Positions 14,235 through 23,600 of a stretch of 25,116 bases of DNA are shown here, in pieces; position 1 is the stretch's first letter; every line of letters starts with the position of its first letter. The position numbers and the translations under genes were made by a program. A model generated the notes under the pieces. The model saw only the letters and a program-made list of their open reading frames with translations. It was not told where the DNA came from and ran no database searches. The stretch spans positions 1 through 25,116 of the forward strand of contig JBGYPP010000080.1 in the NCBI GenBank assembly GCA_041838515.1, read 5' to 3'. The stretch is from JBGYPP01 sp041838515 (lineage in GTDB: Bacteria > Bacillota > Clostridia > Lachnospirales > Lachnospiraceae).

Positions 14235-15140
14235 TTATTCCTTATTTTCGTAATATCCATAATTCTTCAGCAGCAATTCGCTGTCACGCCAGTCCTTTTT
14301 CACCTTGACCCAGATGCGCAGCATGACCTTAGACTCCAGCAATCCCTCTATCTCCCGCCGCGCCGCCGTGCCTATTTTCTTGAGCATGGCACCGCCCTTG
14401 CCTATGATCATGCCCTTATGGGAATCCCTCTCACAGATAATGGTGGCATCGATATGATAGGTAGGACCCTGTTTTTTCATGGCTTCTATGGTGACGGCCA
14501 GGCCGTGGGGCAGCTCCTCCTCCAGGCTGCGCAGCGCCTTTTCCCTGACCAGCTCCGCGACCATCTGCCGCAGGGGCTGATCGGTCAGCATATCATCCTC
14601 ATAGAAATTTGGCCCCGGAGGCAGGTACTTCCACAGACAGGACAGCAGAACGTCCACATTATTGCCCCTCAGCGCCGAAACCGGAACCACTTCGGCGAAA
14701 TCCATCTCCCGCCTATAGGTGTCTATAAAGGCCAGGATCTCGTCCTGCCGGATAGTGTCCACTTTGTTGATCACCAAAAATACCGGCGCCTGGGCTTTTT
14801 TCAGCTCTTCTATGATATGTCTTTCCCCTGCACCTATAAAGCTGGAGGGTTCCACCAGCCACAAAACCAGATCCACCTCGCCCACGCTGCGTTTTGCCAC
14901 GCCCACCATATAATCCCCCAGGCGGTTTTTGGACTTGTGTATGCCCGGCGTATCCACAAAGACTATCTGCCCCTCTTCCTGAGTCAGCACGCTCATAATG
15001 CGGTTGCGGGTGGTCTGGGGCTTGGAGGAGGTGATAGCCACTTTCTGCCCGACCAGACGATTCATCAATGTGGACTTTCCCACGTTGGGCCGGCCTATCA
15101 GGGCCACAAAACCCGATTTGTTTACTCTCTCTTCCGTCAT
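14235..15140 (-). CDS. era: GTPase Era
   Basis: An essential GTPase that binds the 3' end of 16S rRNA and promotes 30S subunit maturation. The 301 residues carry every expected motif: G1 GRPNVGKS (16-23), the switch region with PQTTRNR (41-47), G3 DTPG (63-66), G4 NKVD (125-128) and G5 SAL (155-157). The C-terminal KH domain has GMIIGKGG (243-250). The ATG overlaps the stop of the DUF4349 gene by four bases (ATGA), indicating translational coupling. recO follows nine bases later, a common Firmicutes arrangement. Confidence 0.98.
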   Translation of the reverse strand: MTEERVNKSGFVALIGRPNVGKSTLMNRLVGQKVAITSSKPQTTRNRIMSVLTQEEGQIVFVDTPGIHKSKNRLGDYMVGVAKRSVGEVDLVLWLVEPSSFIGAGERHIIEELKKAQAPVFLVINKVDTIRQDEILAFIDTYRREMDFAEVVPVSALRGNNVDVLLSCLWKYLPPGPNFYEDDMLTDQPLRQMVAELVREKALRSLEEELPHGLAVTIEAMKKQGPTYHIDATIICERDSHKGMIIGKGGAMLKKIGTAARREIEGLLESKVMLRIWVKVKKDWRDSELLLKNYGYYENKE

Positions 15141-16087
15141 TTCTCCACCTCAGACGGCCCGGATTGGGCCGATTTTTGCTCCTGCGCGCGCTGTCTTTGC
15201 CGTATCCTGACACGGGTAATCAGCCGCAATATCATTGCCAGCACAATGATCATGGCCGCCAGCATCAGCCAATAGGGCAGGGTGGTCGCCAGCCATACCA
15301 GCAGACCCTCCAGCGCCTCCCTTGCTCCCTGTAGTCCCATGGCAAAGCCCTCCGCCATGCGCTGCCCCAGGCTCAGGGGCGCGACAGGCGTCAATTCCAC
15401 AACCTCTTGTATCTGCAAATGCAAGGTGTCAAAATCCACCATATTGTCATAAAGCCGCAGCGTGGAGGCGGCGCTTTCCAGTTCATAGCGCACCTGGGAG
15501 AGCCTCTCCTCCAGCAATATGACCTCCTCCAGGCTGGCAGCCTGGGCCAGCAGCTCCATCAGCCGGGCCTGTTCCGTTTCCAAGGCCTTTTGCCGGCTCT
15601 GGCTGTCCACATATTGCAGAGTGATGTCCTCCACCTGCTCCGAGCGGCGGGTAATATGGGCGGCATCCCCCAACCAGGCCAAAAATTCTGCCGCCTGCGC
15701 CTTGGGCACTCTCAGCACGATCTCCGCATACTTGACAGCCTCTTCGCCCATGGCGCCCATATAATCATTGCTGGACTCCACATATCCCTGGACCGAGGCC
15801 AGCCTCTCCAACAGATCCCCCCGGAAGCGGTCAAATTCCCGGGTTTCCACATCGATGGTGTAATTGCGCACCAGCTTGCGGCCGGCGGGCAGATACTCTC
15901 CGGCGCTATTCGCCCCCTCAGCGTATCCCGCATCCTCATAGGCAGCGGCCACCTCCGGCGACGACACCTCGGCCTCTCCCATCCGGCTCATCAAGGCATC
16001 CGCGGACTGCTCAGCCGCTCCGCAGCCGGTCAGCAAGGCCGCAGCCAAAATACCGGCCAATATCTTCCAAAATCCAAACTTTTTCAT
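15137..16087 (-). CDS. DUF4349 lipoprotein
   Basis: A 316-residue exported lipoprotein of unknown function. The signal peptide MKKFGFWKILAGILAAALLTGC ends in the lipobox LTGC with the lipid-modified Cys at 22. The DUF4349 region follows: NYTIDVETREFDRF, SVQGYVESSNDY, VKYAEIVLRVPKAQ, then a long predicted coiled coil with QVEDITLQYVDSQSR and LLEERLSQVRYELES. A final membrane helix (about 270-295) and a basic cytoplasmic tail come last, so the protein may span the membrane between lipid anchor and helix. The start is the ATG preceded by AAGGAGG; a longer open frame to 16204 overlaps the peptidase gene and is rejected. It overlaps era by four bases. Confidence 0.88.
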   Translation of the reverse strand: MKKFGFWKILAGILAAALLTGCGAAEQSADALMSRMGEAEVSSPEVAAAYEDAGYAEGANSAGEYLPAGRKLVRNYTIDVETREFDRFRGDLLERLASVQGYVESSNDYMGAMGEEAVKYAEIVLRVPKAQAAEFLAWLGDAAHITRRSEQVEDITLQYVDSQSRQKALETEQARLMELLAQAASLEEVILLEERLSQVRYELESAASTLRLYDNMVDFDTLHLQIQEVVELTPVAPLSLGQRMAEGFAMGLQGAREALEGLLVWLATTLPYWLMLAAMIIVLAMILRLITRVRIRQRQRAQEQKSAQSGPSEVEK

Positions 16088-16131
16088 AATACGCCTCCTT
16101 TCCACCTCTACCTGCCTCCACAGCAGTCCGG

Positions 16132-19068
16132 TCAAAAGAGTTTTTCTAATCGGCCAAACAGGGCCGCCTGTTCCTGAAGCTTCTGCGCATTGCCCACAAC
16201 ACATATGTGCCCCTGGGAGAGCAGGGCCTGCACATGGCCGGCCAGGGCCTGTATATCCTCAGCCCGGGCATCCAATATCTCCTCCCTCTCCTTTTGCAAA
16301 TCCTCCGCCCCCAGGCCGGCATAATACGCGCCCATGGAAAAAGCGGCCAGCACATAAGGCGTCATGGGAGTATCCAATGCGCTGATGGCGCCTATGACAT
16401 ACTGGGTCATGGCACGTTCATCCGCCGCAAAGTTCTCCACAAAATCTGCCACGCTGTCAAAGTTCTCCAAGGTCTGGAGCAGATGGGGATCCCTATAGGA
16501 TACGAAATATCCCTCGCCTGTGCGGCCAAATCCGCACATACAGCCGTAGGCGCCTCCCATCACACGCACCTTGCCCCAGAGATATTCATAGCTGAGTATA
16601 TTTTTTAACACTTGTAAAGTGCCGCTGTACTCCAGGCCTGCCTGTCGGAAATTGCCTCCCTTTCCCACATACTGCACCATGCCCTGGCTGAAAAATCCCT
16701 CTCCGGGGCTGGGCTGCTCCAAAACCGGACCCTTGCCCGAGGCCGGCTCTCCCTGGGGCAGCGCCCGGGCCAGAGGCAGCAGCTGCTCCATTGCCCGGGA
16801 ATAATAGGCAGGCTCACAGGCCAGATCCCAGCCCAGCCTGGCCCGGCACACCAATTTGGCGGACAGGGCCTCCAAGCGGGCGGCTACAGCCTCACCCCGG
16901 CTTTCCAGCTCCTTCTCCAAAGCGCAGAGGCTTTGATAAAAACTCCAACCGTTAAACAGCTCCCTAAATGCGCCGGCTTGGCTGCCATAGGCGCCCAGCC
17001 TGGACACGGCAATGCTGTGGCCGGAGGAAATCATATACGCCTCCCACCTGGCCTTGTTCTCACCCACGATCTCCCGCAGGCGGGCCACATTGGAGAAATC
17101 GCTCTCCAGGGCCACTTTCCGCAACAACGCCAAGGCCTCCTCCGCCTGGTGATAGAAATATTTGGTTTTAAGCTCCAGTACATTTTTTGCAAGGCCGGGC
17201 TGCTTACCATGGGTAAAGCTGATAATATTGGCCCCTATACCGCCGGTACATATATCTATCTCCTGGCCCAGCCGCGCATAGGGCAGATCTCCTGCATCCA
17301 CGGAGGCAAAAGCCAGCTTTAGCAGGCCCAGATCCCTCAGCTCCTCCCGGTGCAGACCCTCCAGGTCAAAGAGCAGCCGCAGATATACTATGCCCCGGCT
17401 CTCCACCCCATGGAAGAGCAGCTCCCTGCCCTCCAGACTCTCCAGCGTATTGACCGGATCTGTACCCCTGCGGTCCAAATCCCGCCTGGACAGCATAGGC
17501 AGCCGCGCCAGATCCTCCGGCCTCTCCTCCCGGCCCTGGTATGCCTCCAAAGCGGCCTGCTCCTCACATATACGTTCCAGATCCCCGGGCGAAAGCGCCG
17601 CCTTGGCCGCCTCCAGCCGGGCAGACCTCTCTGCCTCCTCCCTGGCAGCCAGCCCTGCCTCCGGCAACAGGCATATATAAGCCATATGCCGGTGGCCAAA
17701 GAATTTCCGGCTGACAAAATCCCGGAAATACCCATGGGCAGCCTCCTCCCGCAATTTGGCAAAGACCGGCTCCATCTCCAGATAGGCAAAGGCTGCCCCA
17801 TCCTCCACCATCCAGCTGTCCATGGCGTGCAGGCCCAGGATCAGTCCCTTGGGATAAGAGCCATAGTCCGACTCCCTGTAACGGAACTCCATATGGCTGA
17901 TCGCCGCCCTCCAGGCCCTCTCCTCCAATCCCTCTCGGGATATCCTCTCCAACTCCTCCCACACCAGCTCCTCAAAGAGGCCGTCGGCATCCCCCTTGGC
18001 GTTTTTGGCCACGATGGCAAAGTAGGGATATGCCAGGCCCTCATCATAGCTGGTATACATATCCTTGCACAAACCCTCTTCCAGGAAGCGCTTGCGAAGG
18101 CTGCCGCTGGAGGAATTGCCCAAACAATGGTCCAGCACCTGAAAGGCCAGGGTTTCCAGCACCCTCTCCTCCCAAGCCCCGGCCAGGGGCGGCACCAGGC
18201 TCAGGCCAAAAAAGGCCCTATCCTCCGCCTCCTCCCCCTCTTCCACAGAATACTTCCTGCTGATGCGCAGGGGCTGGTCAAAGGGGGTCTGGGGATCTAT
18301 GTGATGAAAGCTCTCCCCAGGGGCAAAATCCCGAAGATACTCCCTGTCCAGAAAATCCAGCTCTGCAGCCATATCCCCATTGCCATAGAGATAGATATAA
18401 CTGTTGGAGGGATGGTAGTATTTTTGATGAAAATTGAGGAAATCCTCGTAGCGCAGATCCGGTATGCGCGCCGGATCCCCGCCGGACTCGTGGCCGTAGG
18501 CCGTGTCAGGAAACAGGGAATTGAACATCTCCCGGGCCAGTATCTCCTCCGGCGAGGAAAAGGCCCCCTTCATTTCATTGTAAACCACGCCGTTGATCTC
18601 CAGAGGGGCATCCGGATTTTCCAGGGAGTAATGCCAGCCCTCCTGGGCGAAGATCTCTTTGTATTTCGCAATATTCGGATAAAAGACAGCATCCATATAT
18701 ACATGGATCAAATTGTGAAAATCCTTGGCGTTACAGCTGGCCACGGGATACAGCGTCTTATCCGGATACGTCATGGCGTTGAGAAAGGTATTGAGAGAAC
18801 CCTTGGCCAGTTCCACAAAAGGATCCTTGCAGGGGAAATTCCTGGATCCGCAGAGCACGGAGTGTTCCAGAATATGGGGCAGGCCGGTGGAATCCGCCGG
18901 CGGCGTGGCAAATCCTATAAAAAACACCTTATTGGGATCCTGGTTGGAAATCAGCAGGACCCGGGCGCCGGTTTTCCTGTGCCTAAGCCGCAATCCCTGG
19001 CCGCCCAGCTCCTCCAGGGGGCGCATTTCCTCTATGGCATATGCCTCCAAAGCCTTGATATTCTCCAT
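16132..19068 (-). CDS. M16C zinc metallopeptidase (presequence protease PreP-like)
   Basis: A clamshell peptidase that degrades unstructured peptides inside a closed chamber. The 978-residue length is standard for M16C. The inverted zinc motif is HILEH (H65, E68, H69), inside GLPHILEHSVLCGS. The distal ligand is E165 in NGVVYNEMKGAF. The flanking SLNTFLNAMTYPDKTLYPV block is characteristic. The inactive second half provides the other shell, with GGAYGCM near the C-terminus. No signal peptide is present, so it should be cytoplasmic. The ATG at 19066-19068 is chosen over the adjacent GTG because AGGAGG lies just upstream. It is 44 bases ahead of the DUF4349 gene. Confidence 0.95.
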   Translation of the reverse strand: MENIKALEAYAIEEMRPLEELGGQGLRLRHRKTGARVLLISNQDPNKVFFIGFATPPADSTGLPHILEHSVLCGSRNFPCKDPFVELAKGSLNTFLNAMTYPDKTLYPVASCNAKDFHNLIHVYMDAVFYPNIAKYKEIFAQEGWHYSLENPDAPLEINGVVYNEMKGAFSSPEEILAREMFNSLFPDTAYGHESGGDPARIPDLRYEDFLNFHQKYYHPSNSYIYLYGNGDMAAELDFLDREYLRDFAPGESFHHIDPQTPFDQPLRISRKYSVEEGEEAEDRAFFGLSLVPPLAGAWEERVLETLAFQVLDHCLGNSSSGSLRKRFLEEGLCKDMYTSYDEGLAYPYFAIVAKNAKGDADGLFEELVWEELERISREGLEERAWRAAISHMEFRYRESDYGSYPKGLILGLHAMDSWMVEDGAAFAYLEMEPVFAKLREEAAHGYFRDFVSRKFFGHRHMAYICLLPEAGLAAREEAERSARLEAAKAALSPGDLERICEEQAALEAYQGREERPEDLARLPMLSRRDLDRRGTDPVNTLESLEGRELLFHGVESRGIVYLRLLFDLEGLHREELRDLGLLKLAFASVDAGDLPYARLGQEIDICTGGIGANIISFTHGKQPGLAKNVLELKTKYFYHQAEEALALLRKVALESDFSNVARLREIVGENKARWEAYMISSGHSIAVSRLGAYGSQAGAFRELFNGWSFYQSLCALEKELESRGEAVAARLEALSAKLVCRARLGWDLACEPAYYSRAMEQLLPLARALPQGEPASGKGPVLEQPSPGEGFFSQGMVQYVGKGGNFRQAGLEYSGTLQVLKNILSYEYLWGKVRVMGGAYGCMCGFGRTGEGYFVSYRDPHLLQTLENFDSVADFVENFAADERAMTQYVIGAISALDTPMTPYVLAAFSMGAYYAGLGAEDLQKEREEILDARAEDIQALAGHVQALLSQGHICVVGNAQKLQEQAALFGRLEKLF

Positions 19069-19086
19069 CACTCCTCCTCCGCAGCC

Positions 19087-19101
19087 GCCCCAAACCGGGG
19101 C
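19087..19101 (-). other. Intercistronic hairpin ahead of the M16C peptidase gene
   Basis: GCCCC and GGGGC pair around a five-base loop in the 46-base gap before the peptidase RBS. There is no T run. It could affect RNA processing or translation of the peptidase; no more can be said from sequence. Confidence 0.3.
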
Positions 19102-19114
19102 TAGGCTCTTTTTG

Positions 19115-19507
19115 TCAAAACATCATCAATGCCCATTTATCCCAGATAATCTCCAAGATTTGCCACTGGGCAGGCAGACCGGACTGACGGGCTGCCGCAT
19201 CCAGCTTCTGGGCCATCCACTCCTCCACCTTGTATGCGCCCTCCCGGGCATAGGCCAATTTGACCCGTATGCGCAGTTGCTTTAATGTGGCCAACAGCAG
19301 TCCGGCATAGGGCAGGGCGGCGAAGAAATCCCCCAGCGCCATCTCCTCCCCCCCGTCCGGCATCAGCGCCTTTTGCAGGGCCAGCCGCAGCCTGAGCGGC
19401 GCCTCGGCATTTTCCAAAATCTCCCCAAAGGTGCAGGCCGCGCCCACATAGATACAGGAGAGGTTTTCCAATATATACTTGCCCTCAGGGGCCGGATTCC
19501 CTGTCAT
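19115..19507 (-). CDS. Hypothetical protein, 130 residues
   Basis: I do not recognise this protein. It looks soluble and largely helical, with two cysteines (CIYVGAAC, 18-25), a hydrophobic stretch GDFFAALPYAGLLLATLKQLRI (about 59-80) that may be a buried helix, an amphipathic segment and an aromatic-rich C-terminus (WQILEIIWDKWALMMF). The coding call rests on a strong RBS (AAAGGAGG, correct spacing), codon use like its neighbours, and its tight position nine bases after the rhomboid-like gene and 46 before the peptidase. It may be a small partner of one of them. Confidence 0.7.
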   Translation of the reverse strand: MTGNPAPEGKYILENLSCIYVGAACTFGEILENAEAPLRLRLALQKALMPDGGEEMALGDFFAALPYAGLLLATLKQLRIRVKLAYAREGAYKVEEWMAQKLDAAARQSGLPAQWQILEIIWDKWALMMF

Positions 19508-19516
19508 AGGCCTCCT

Positions 19517-20401
19517 TTATTTCTTGTGCTCATGGGTGAACAAATGGTCTTGGCAATACTCATAATTGCCATTGCATTTGGAACAATAGCGAAAGCTCAG
19601 ATGGGCGCCGTCCTCCTCGGTGCGCCCGCAAACAGCGCACTTGTGCCGGGTGACCTTGCTCCTTTTGACCTCCTTTTGGAACTGCTGCTTGCGCAATATT
19701 TGTCTGGGCGTTGGGTATACCCGCCTCTTGGCCGTAAAAAACCAAAATATCAGGAAATTGACCAGGGAGGCTCCTATGGACATACGGTAGAAAATATTCA
19801 GGGAGGCATCCCCCACGCCGCTAAAAAATTGAAGAGTCAGATAGATGCCATAGGCCGTGCCTAACCACTTGACCTTGATGGGCAGTATCATCATCAGCAG
19901 CACAGTGGCCTCCGGGAAGGTGACTGCATAAGCCAGGAAGATGGAGAGATTGATATAATAGGTGCTAAAAAGGGTGGCGGACAGCTGGAAAAAGGCGGAT
20001 GCCGACTGCGCATCGGCCAAAAGGCTGTCGCCATACAGCGCATAGGAAAGCCCCATGCCCACAAAGGAGGCCAAAATGGTCAGCCCCATGCCTCCGAAGA
20101 TATAGACATTGTACCTGTATGTGCCCCAGACCCTTTCCAGCGTATTGCCCATATAATAGTAAAAAACCAGCATCAATATGGTCAGCAGGTCAAAGGTGGA
20201 CGGCGGCACCATAATCCAGCTGAGCAGCCTCCACAGCTGTCCCCGAAACAGTATGGCATAGGGATCCAAGGTCATATATCCCAACAGGCTGCCATGGGCC
20301 ATCTGGAGGAAATACCCTAGGGCATAGGCCGCCACCACCCAAAGGGACAGATTGGGCAGGGCATATTTTCCATATTTTCTCTCAAAAGAACTCATATACA
20401 T
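19517..20401 (-). CDS. Rhomboid-like membrane protein, probably inactive, with C-terminal zinc ribbon
   Basis: A 294-residue protein with about six membrane helices. Rhomboid features include RGQLWRLLSW (53-62), MGNTLERVWGT (84-94) and LAYAVTFPEATVLL (156-169), followed by IKVKWLG. Aligning by eye to rhomboid motifs, the catalytic Ser of GxSG on helix 4 falls near Y148, and the catalytic His of the AHxGG motif on helix 6 is replaced by S208 (RMSIGASLVNFL). It is therefore probably a pseudoprotease. A cytosolic tail carries CAVC (255-258), CSKC (273-276), C283, H286, H290 and H292, enough for one or two zinc sites. It is the first gene of the long minus-strand train; ATG with GGAGG upstream (a second ATG lies two codons on). 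Confidence 0.8.
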   Translation of the reverse strand: MYMSSFERKYGKYALPNLSLWVVAAYALGYFLQMAHGSLLGYMTLDPYAILFRGQLWRLLSWIMVPPSTFDLLTILMLVFYYYMGNTLERVWGTYRYNVYIFGGMGLTILASFVGMGLSYALYGDSLLADAQSASAFFQLSATLFSTYYINLSIFLAYAVTFPEATVLLMMILPIKVKWLGTAYGIYLTLQFFSGVGDASLNIFYRMSIGASLVNFLIFWFFTAKRRVYPTPRQILRKQQFQKEVKRSKVTRHKCAVCGRTEEDGAHLSFRYCSKCNGNYEYCQDHLFTHEHKK

Positions 20402-20445
20402 CCTCTCCTCCCCCAGCGGCCGGGGGAAAACCTTTGTAAAGACAG

Positions 20446-20474
20446 ATTATACCATTCTTTGCCCCCCAAGTAAA
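20446..20474 (-). promoter_or_regulatory. Promoter of the rhomboid-like/era gene train
   Basis: On the minus strand, -35 TTTACT (20469-20474), a 17-base spacer and a perfect -10 TATAAT (20446-20451). The leader before the first ATG is about 38 bases. This is the only clear promoter I find ahead of the ten collinear genes down to pseI. Confidence 0.75.
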
Positions 20475-20540
20475 CCGAGGAGGCCTCAATCCGGCCCAGG
20501 CTTGTTTGCGAAAAAGTGCAAGAACTTATGTTTGCCTTGC

Positions 20541-20569
20541 TTGCTTTGGCCAAAGTCCTATGGTAGAAT
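20541..20569 (+). promoter_or_regulatory. Promoter of the activase gene, with embedded palindrome
   Basis: On the plus strand, -35 TTGCTT (20541-20546), a 17-base spacer and -10 TAGAAT (20564-20569). A perfect 12-base palindrome, CTTTGGCCAAAG (20544-20555), overlaps the end of the -35 box and the spacer, a position where a bound repressor would block polymerase. Initiation near 20576 also rules out the upstream GTG at 20570 as the start codon. Confidence 0.65.
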
Positions 20570-20620
20570 GTGGCCACAGTTGCTCATAACAAACCATCGC
20601 TTTACAGAATAGGAAATAAC

Positions 20621-23600
20621 ATGCCAAGCAAAAACAACCAGGGCATACCCGCCGCAAAAACCTACCATTTAGGTATAGACATAGGATCTACAACAGTAAA
20701 AATTGCCTTGATAGACCCCTCAAAAGACCCTCTGACACAGGCCGGGGACTGGCTGGTGTTCTCGGATTACGAAAGGCATTACGCCGACATACGCAACGCC
20801 CTATCCAAGCTGCTCCAAAGGGCCTATGCGCGGCTGGGCGAGGCCACCGTCTGTCCCATGATCACCGGCTCCGGAGGTCTGACCCTGGCCAACCACCTGG
20901 ACACGGATTTCAACCAGGAGGTCATAGCCGTAGCCCTGGCGCTGCAGACCCTGGCGCCCCAGACGGATGTGGCCATAGAGCTGGGCGGCGAGGATGCCAA
21001 GATCATCTATTTTGAGGACGGCAATGTGGAACAGAGGATGAACGGCATCTGCGCCGGCGGCACCGGATCCTTTATAGACCAAATGGCCTCCCTGATACAG
21101 ACCGATGCCTCCGGCCTCAACGAGTATGCCAAGTCCTACCAGTGTATCTATGACATAGCCGCCCGCTGCGGCGTATTTGCGAAATCCGACATACAGCCCC
21201 TGATCAATGAGGGCGCCACCAAGGAGGATCTGGCGGCCTCCATCTTTCAGGCCGTGGTCAATCAGACCATCTCCGGCCTGGCCTGCGGCAAGCCCATACG
21301 GGGCCATGTGGCCTTTTTGGGCGGCCCTCTGCACTTCTTGGACCAGCTGCGGGAGGCCTTTGTTCGCACATTGCATCTGGACGAAGAGCACCAGGTGAGC
21401 CTAAACCACTCCCATCTCTTTGCCGCCATAGGCTCTGCCCTGGGCGCCAAGGCCCATCGCAGCCTGCCCCTATCCTCCATGGTGGAAAAACTCTCCGCCC
21501 AGATCAAGATGGATTTTGAGGTAGAGAGAATGGAACCCCTCTTCCCCTCACAGGAGGAGTATGCCCTATTCCAGGCCCGGCATAAAAACCATAAGGTAAA
21601 GACCCGTGCGCTGGAGAGCTACCGGGGGCCGGCCTTTTTGGGCATAGACGCCGGCTCCACCACCACCAAGATCGCTCTGGTGGCAGATGACGGTTCCCTT
21701 TTGCGCTCCTTTTATGCCAGCAATGACGGCAATCCCCTCTCCACCGCGCTGGCCGCGCTAAAGGATATATTCGCCTCCCTGCCCCGGGAGGTCTTTATCG
21801 CCCGCTCCTGCTCCACCGGCTATGGGGAGGCCTTGATGAAAGCCGCTTTTTTGCTGGACCAGGGCCAGGTGGAAACCGTGGCGCATTACTATGCCGCCGC
21901 CTTTTTCAATCCCCAGGTGGATTGCATACTGGATATAGGCGGCCAGGATATGAAATGCATCAAAATCAAGGACAAGACCGTGGACAGTGTGCAGCTCAAT
22001 GAAGCCTGCTCCGCCGGCTGCGGCTCATTTATAGAAACCTTTGCCAAATCCCTCAATTACTCCGTGGAGGATTTTGCCAAGGAGGCCCTGTTTGCCCCCC
22101 ATCCCATAGATCTGGGCACGCGTTGCACAGTATTTATGAACTCCAAAGTCAAGCAAGCCCAAAAGGAGGGGGCCAGCGTGGCGGATATATCCGCCGGTCT
22201 GGCGTATTCCGTTATCAAAAACGCCCTATTCAAGGTGATCAAAGTATCCAGTGCCAAGGAGCTGGGCCGGCATATCGTGGTACAGGGCGGCACGTTTTAC
22301 AACGAGGCCGTACTGCGCGCTATGGAGAGCATAGCCGGAGGCCAGGTCATACGCCCGGACATAGCCGGCATCATGGGCGCCTTTGGCGCAGCCCTTATCG
22401 CCAGAGAGGGATGGAGCCAGGGCATGGCCACCACCACACTGGATCTGGAGGCGCTGGAGGCCCTTCAATTCCAGACCAGCCTCTCCCAATGCCGGCTTTG
22501 CACCAACGCCTGCCGCCTGACCATCAACCGCTTTACCGGCGGCCGCCAATACATCTCCGGCAACCGCTGTGAGAGGGGGGTGGGCGGACAAAAAAATGCC
22601 TCCAACCTGCCCAATCTGTTCGACTATAAATTGAAAAGGGTCTTTGGATATGCTCCACTGCCTCCGGACGAGGCGCCCAGAGGCAAGGTAGGCCTGCCCA
22701 GAGTCCTGAATATGTATGAAAATTATCCCTTTTGGCATACTTTTTTTACCCAATTGGGTTACCAGGTGGTACTCTCTCCACCCTCCAACCGCAAAATATA
22801 CGAGTTGGGCATAGATTCCATACCCAGCGAATCCGAGTGCTATCCGGCCAAGCTGGCCCATGGGCATGTGAGCTGGCTGATCAAAAAAGGCGTGCCCTTT
22901 ATCTTCTACCCCGCGCTGTTCTATGAGAGGGATGAATTTGACCAGGCCAATGACCACTATAATTGCCCTATAGTAACCTCGTATTCAGAAAATATCAAGA
23001 ATAATATAGAGGAAATCTCCCAGGGACAGGTGCAATTCTCCAATCCCTTTCTCTCCTTTGTTTCCCTGGAGGCTGTTTTGCCCGTCCTCGTGCGGGAATT
23101 TGACCACATACCTGCCAAAGAGGTGGAAAAGGCCGCCGCTCTGGGCTGGGAGGAGATGGACAGGGCCAGGGAGGATGTGCGCCGCAAGGGTGAGGAGGTA
23201 TTGGCCTGGCTGGAGAAGGAGGGCAAACGGGGCATAGTCCTGGCCGGCCGTCCCTACCACATAGACCCGGAAATCCATCACGGCATACCGGAATTGATCA
23301 GCTCCTACGGCCTTGCCGTATTGACCGAGGATGCCGTTTCCCATCTGGCCAAGCCCCAGGCCCCCCTGCTGGTATCCGACCAGTGGATGTACCACTCCCG
23401 CCTGTATGCGGCGGCGGCGCTGGTGGCCAAACGGCCGGAGCTGGATCTGGTACAGCTCAATTCCTTTGGCTGCGGCCTGGATGCCGTCACCACAGATCAG
23501 GTGGCAGACATACTCTCCGCCCACGGCAAGATCTATACATGCCTCAAAATAGACGAGGTCAACAACCTTGGAGCCGCCCGCATACGTATACGTTCCCTGC

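Noticed and set aside
13575..15275. Plus-strand open frame of 566 codons opposite recO and era.
   Set aside because: Antisense to two conserved genes whose motifs are intact; it also crosses gene boundaries with no start signal.
17350..19104. Plus-strand open frame of 584 codons opposite the M16C peptidase gene.
   Set aside because: Antisense shadow; the minus-strand protein has a full catalytic motif set.
20570..20620. GTG start 17 codons upstream for the activase.
   Set aside because: It directly abuts the -10 box, ahead of the expected transcription start.
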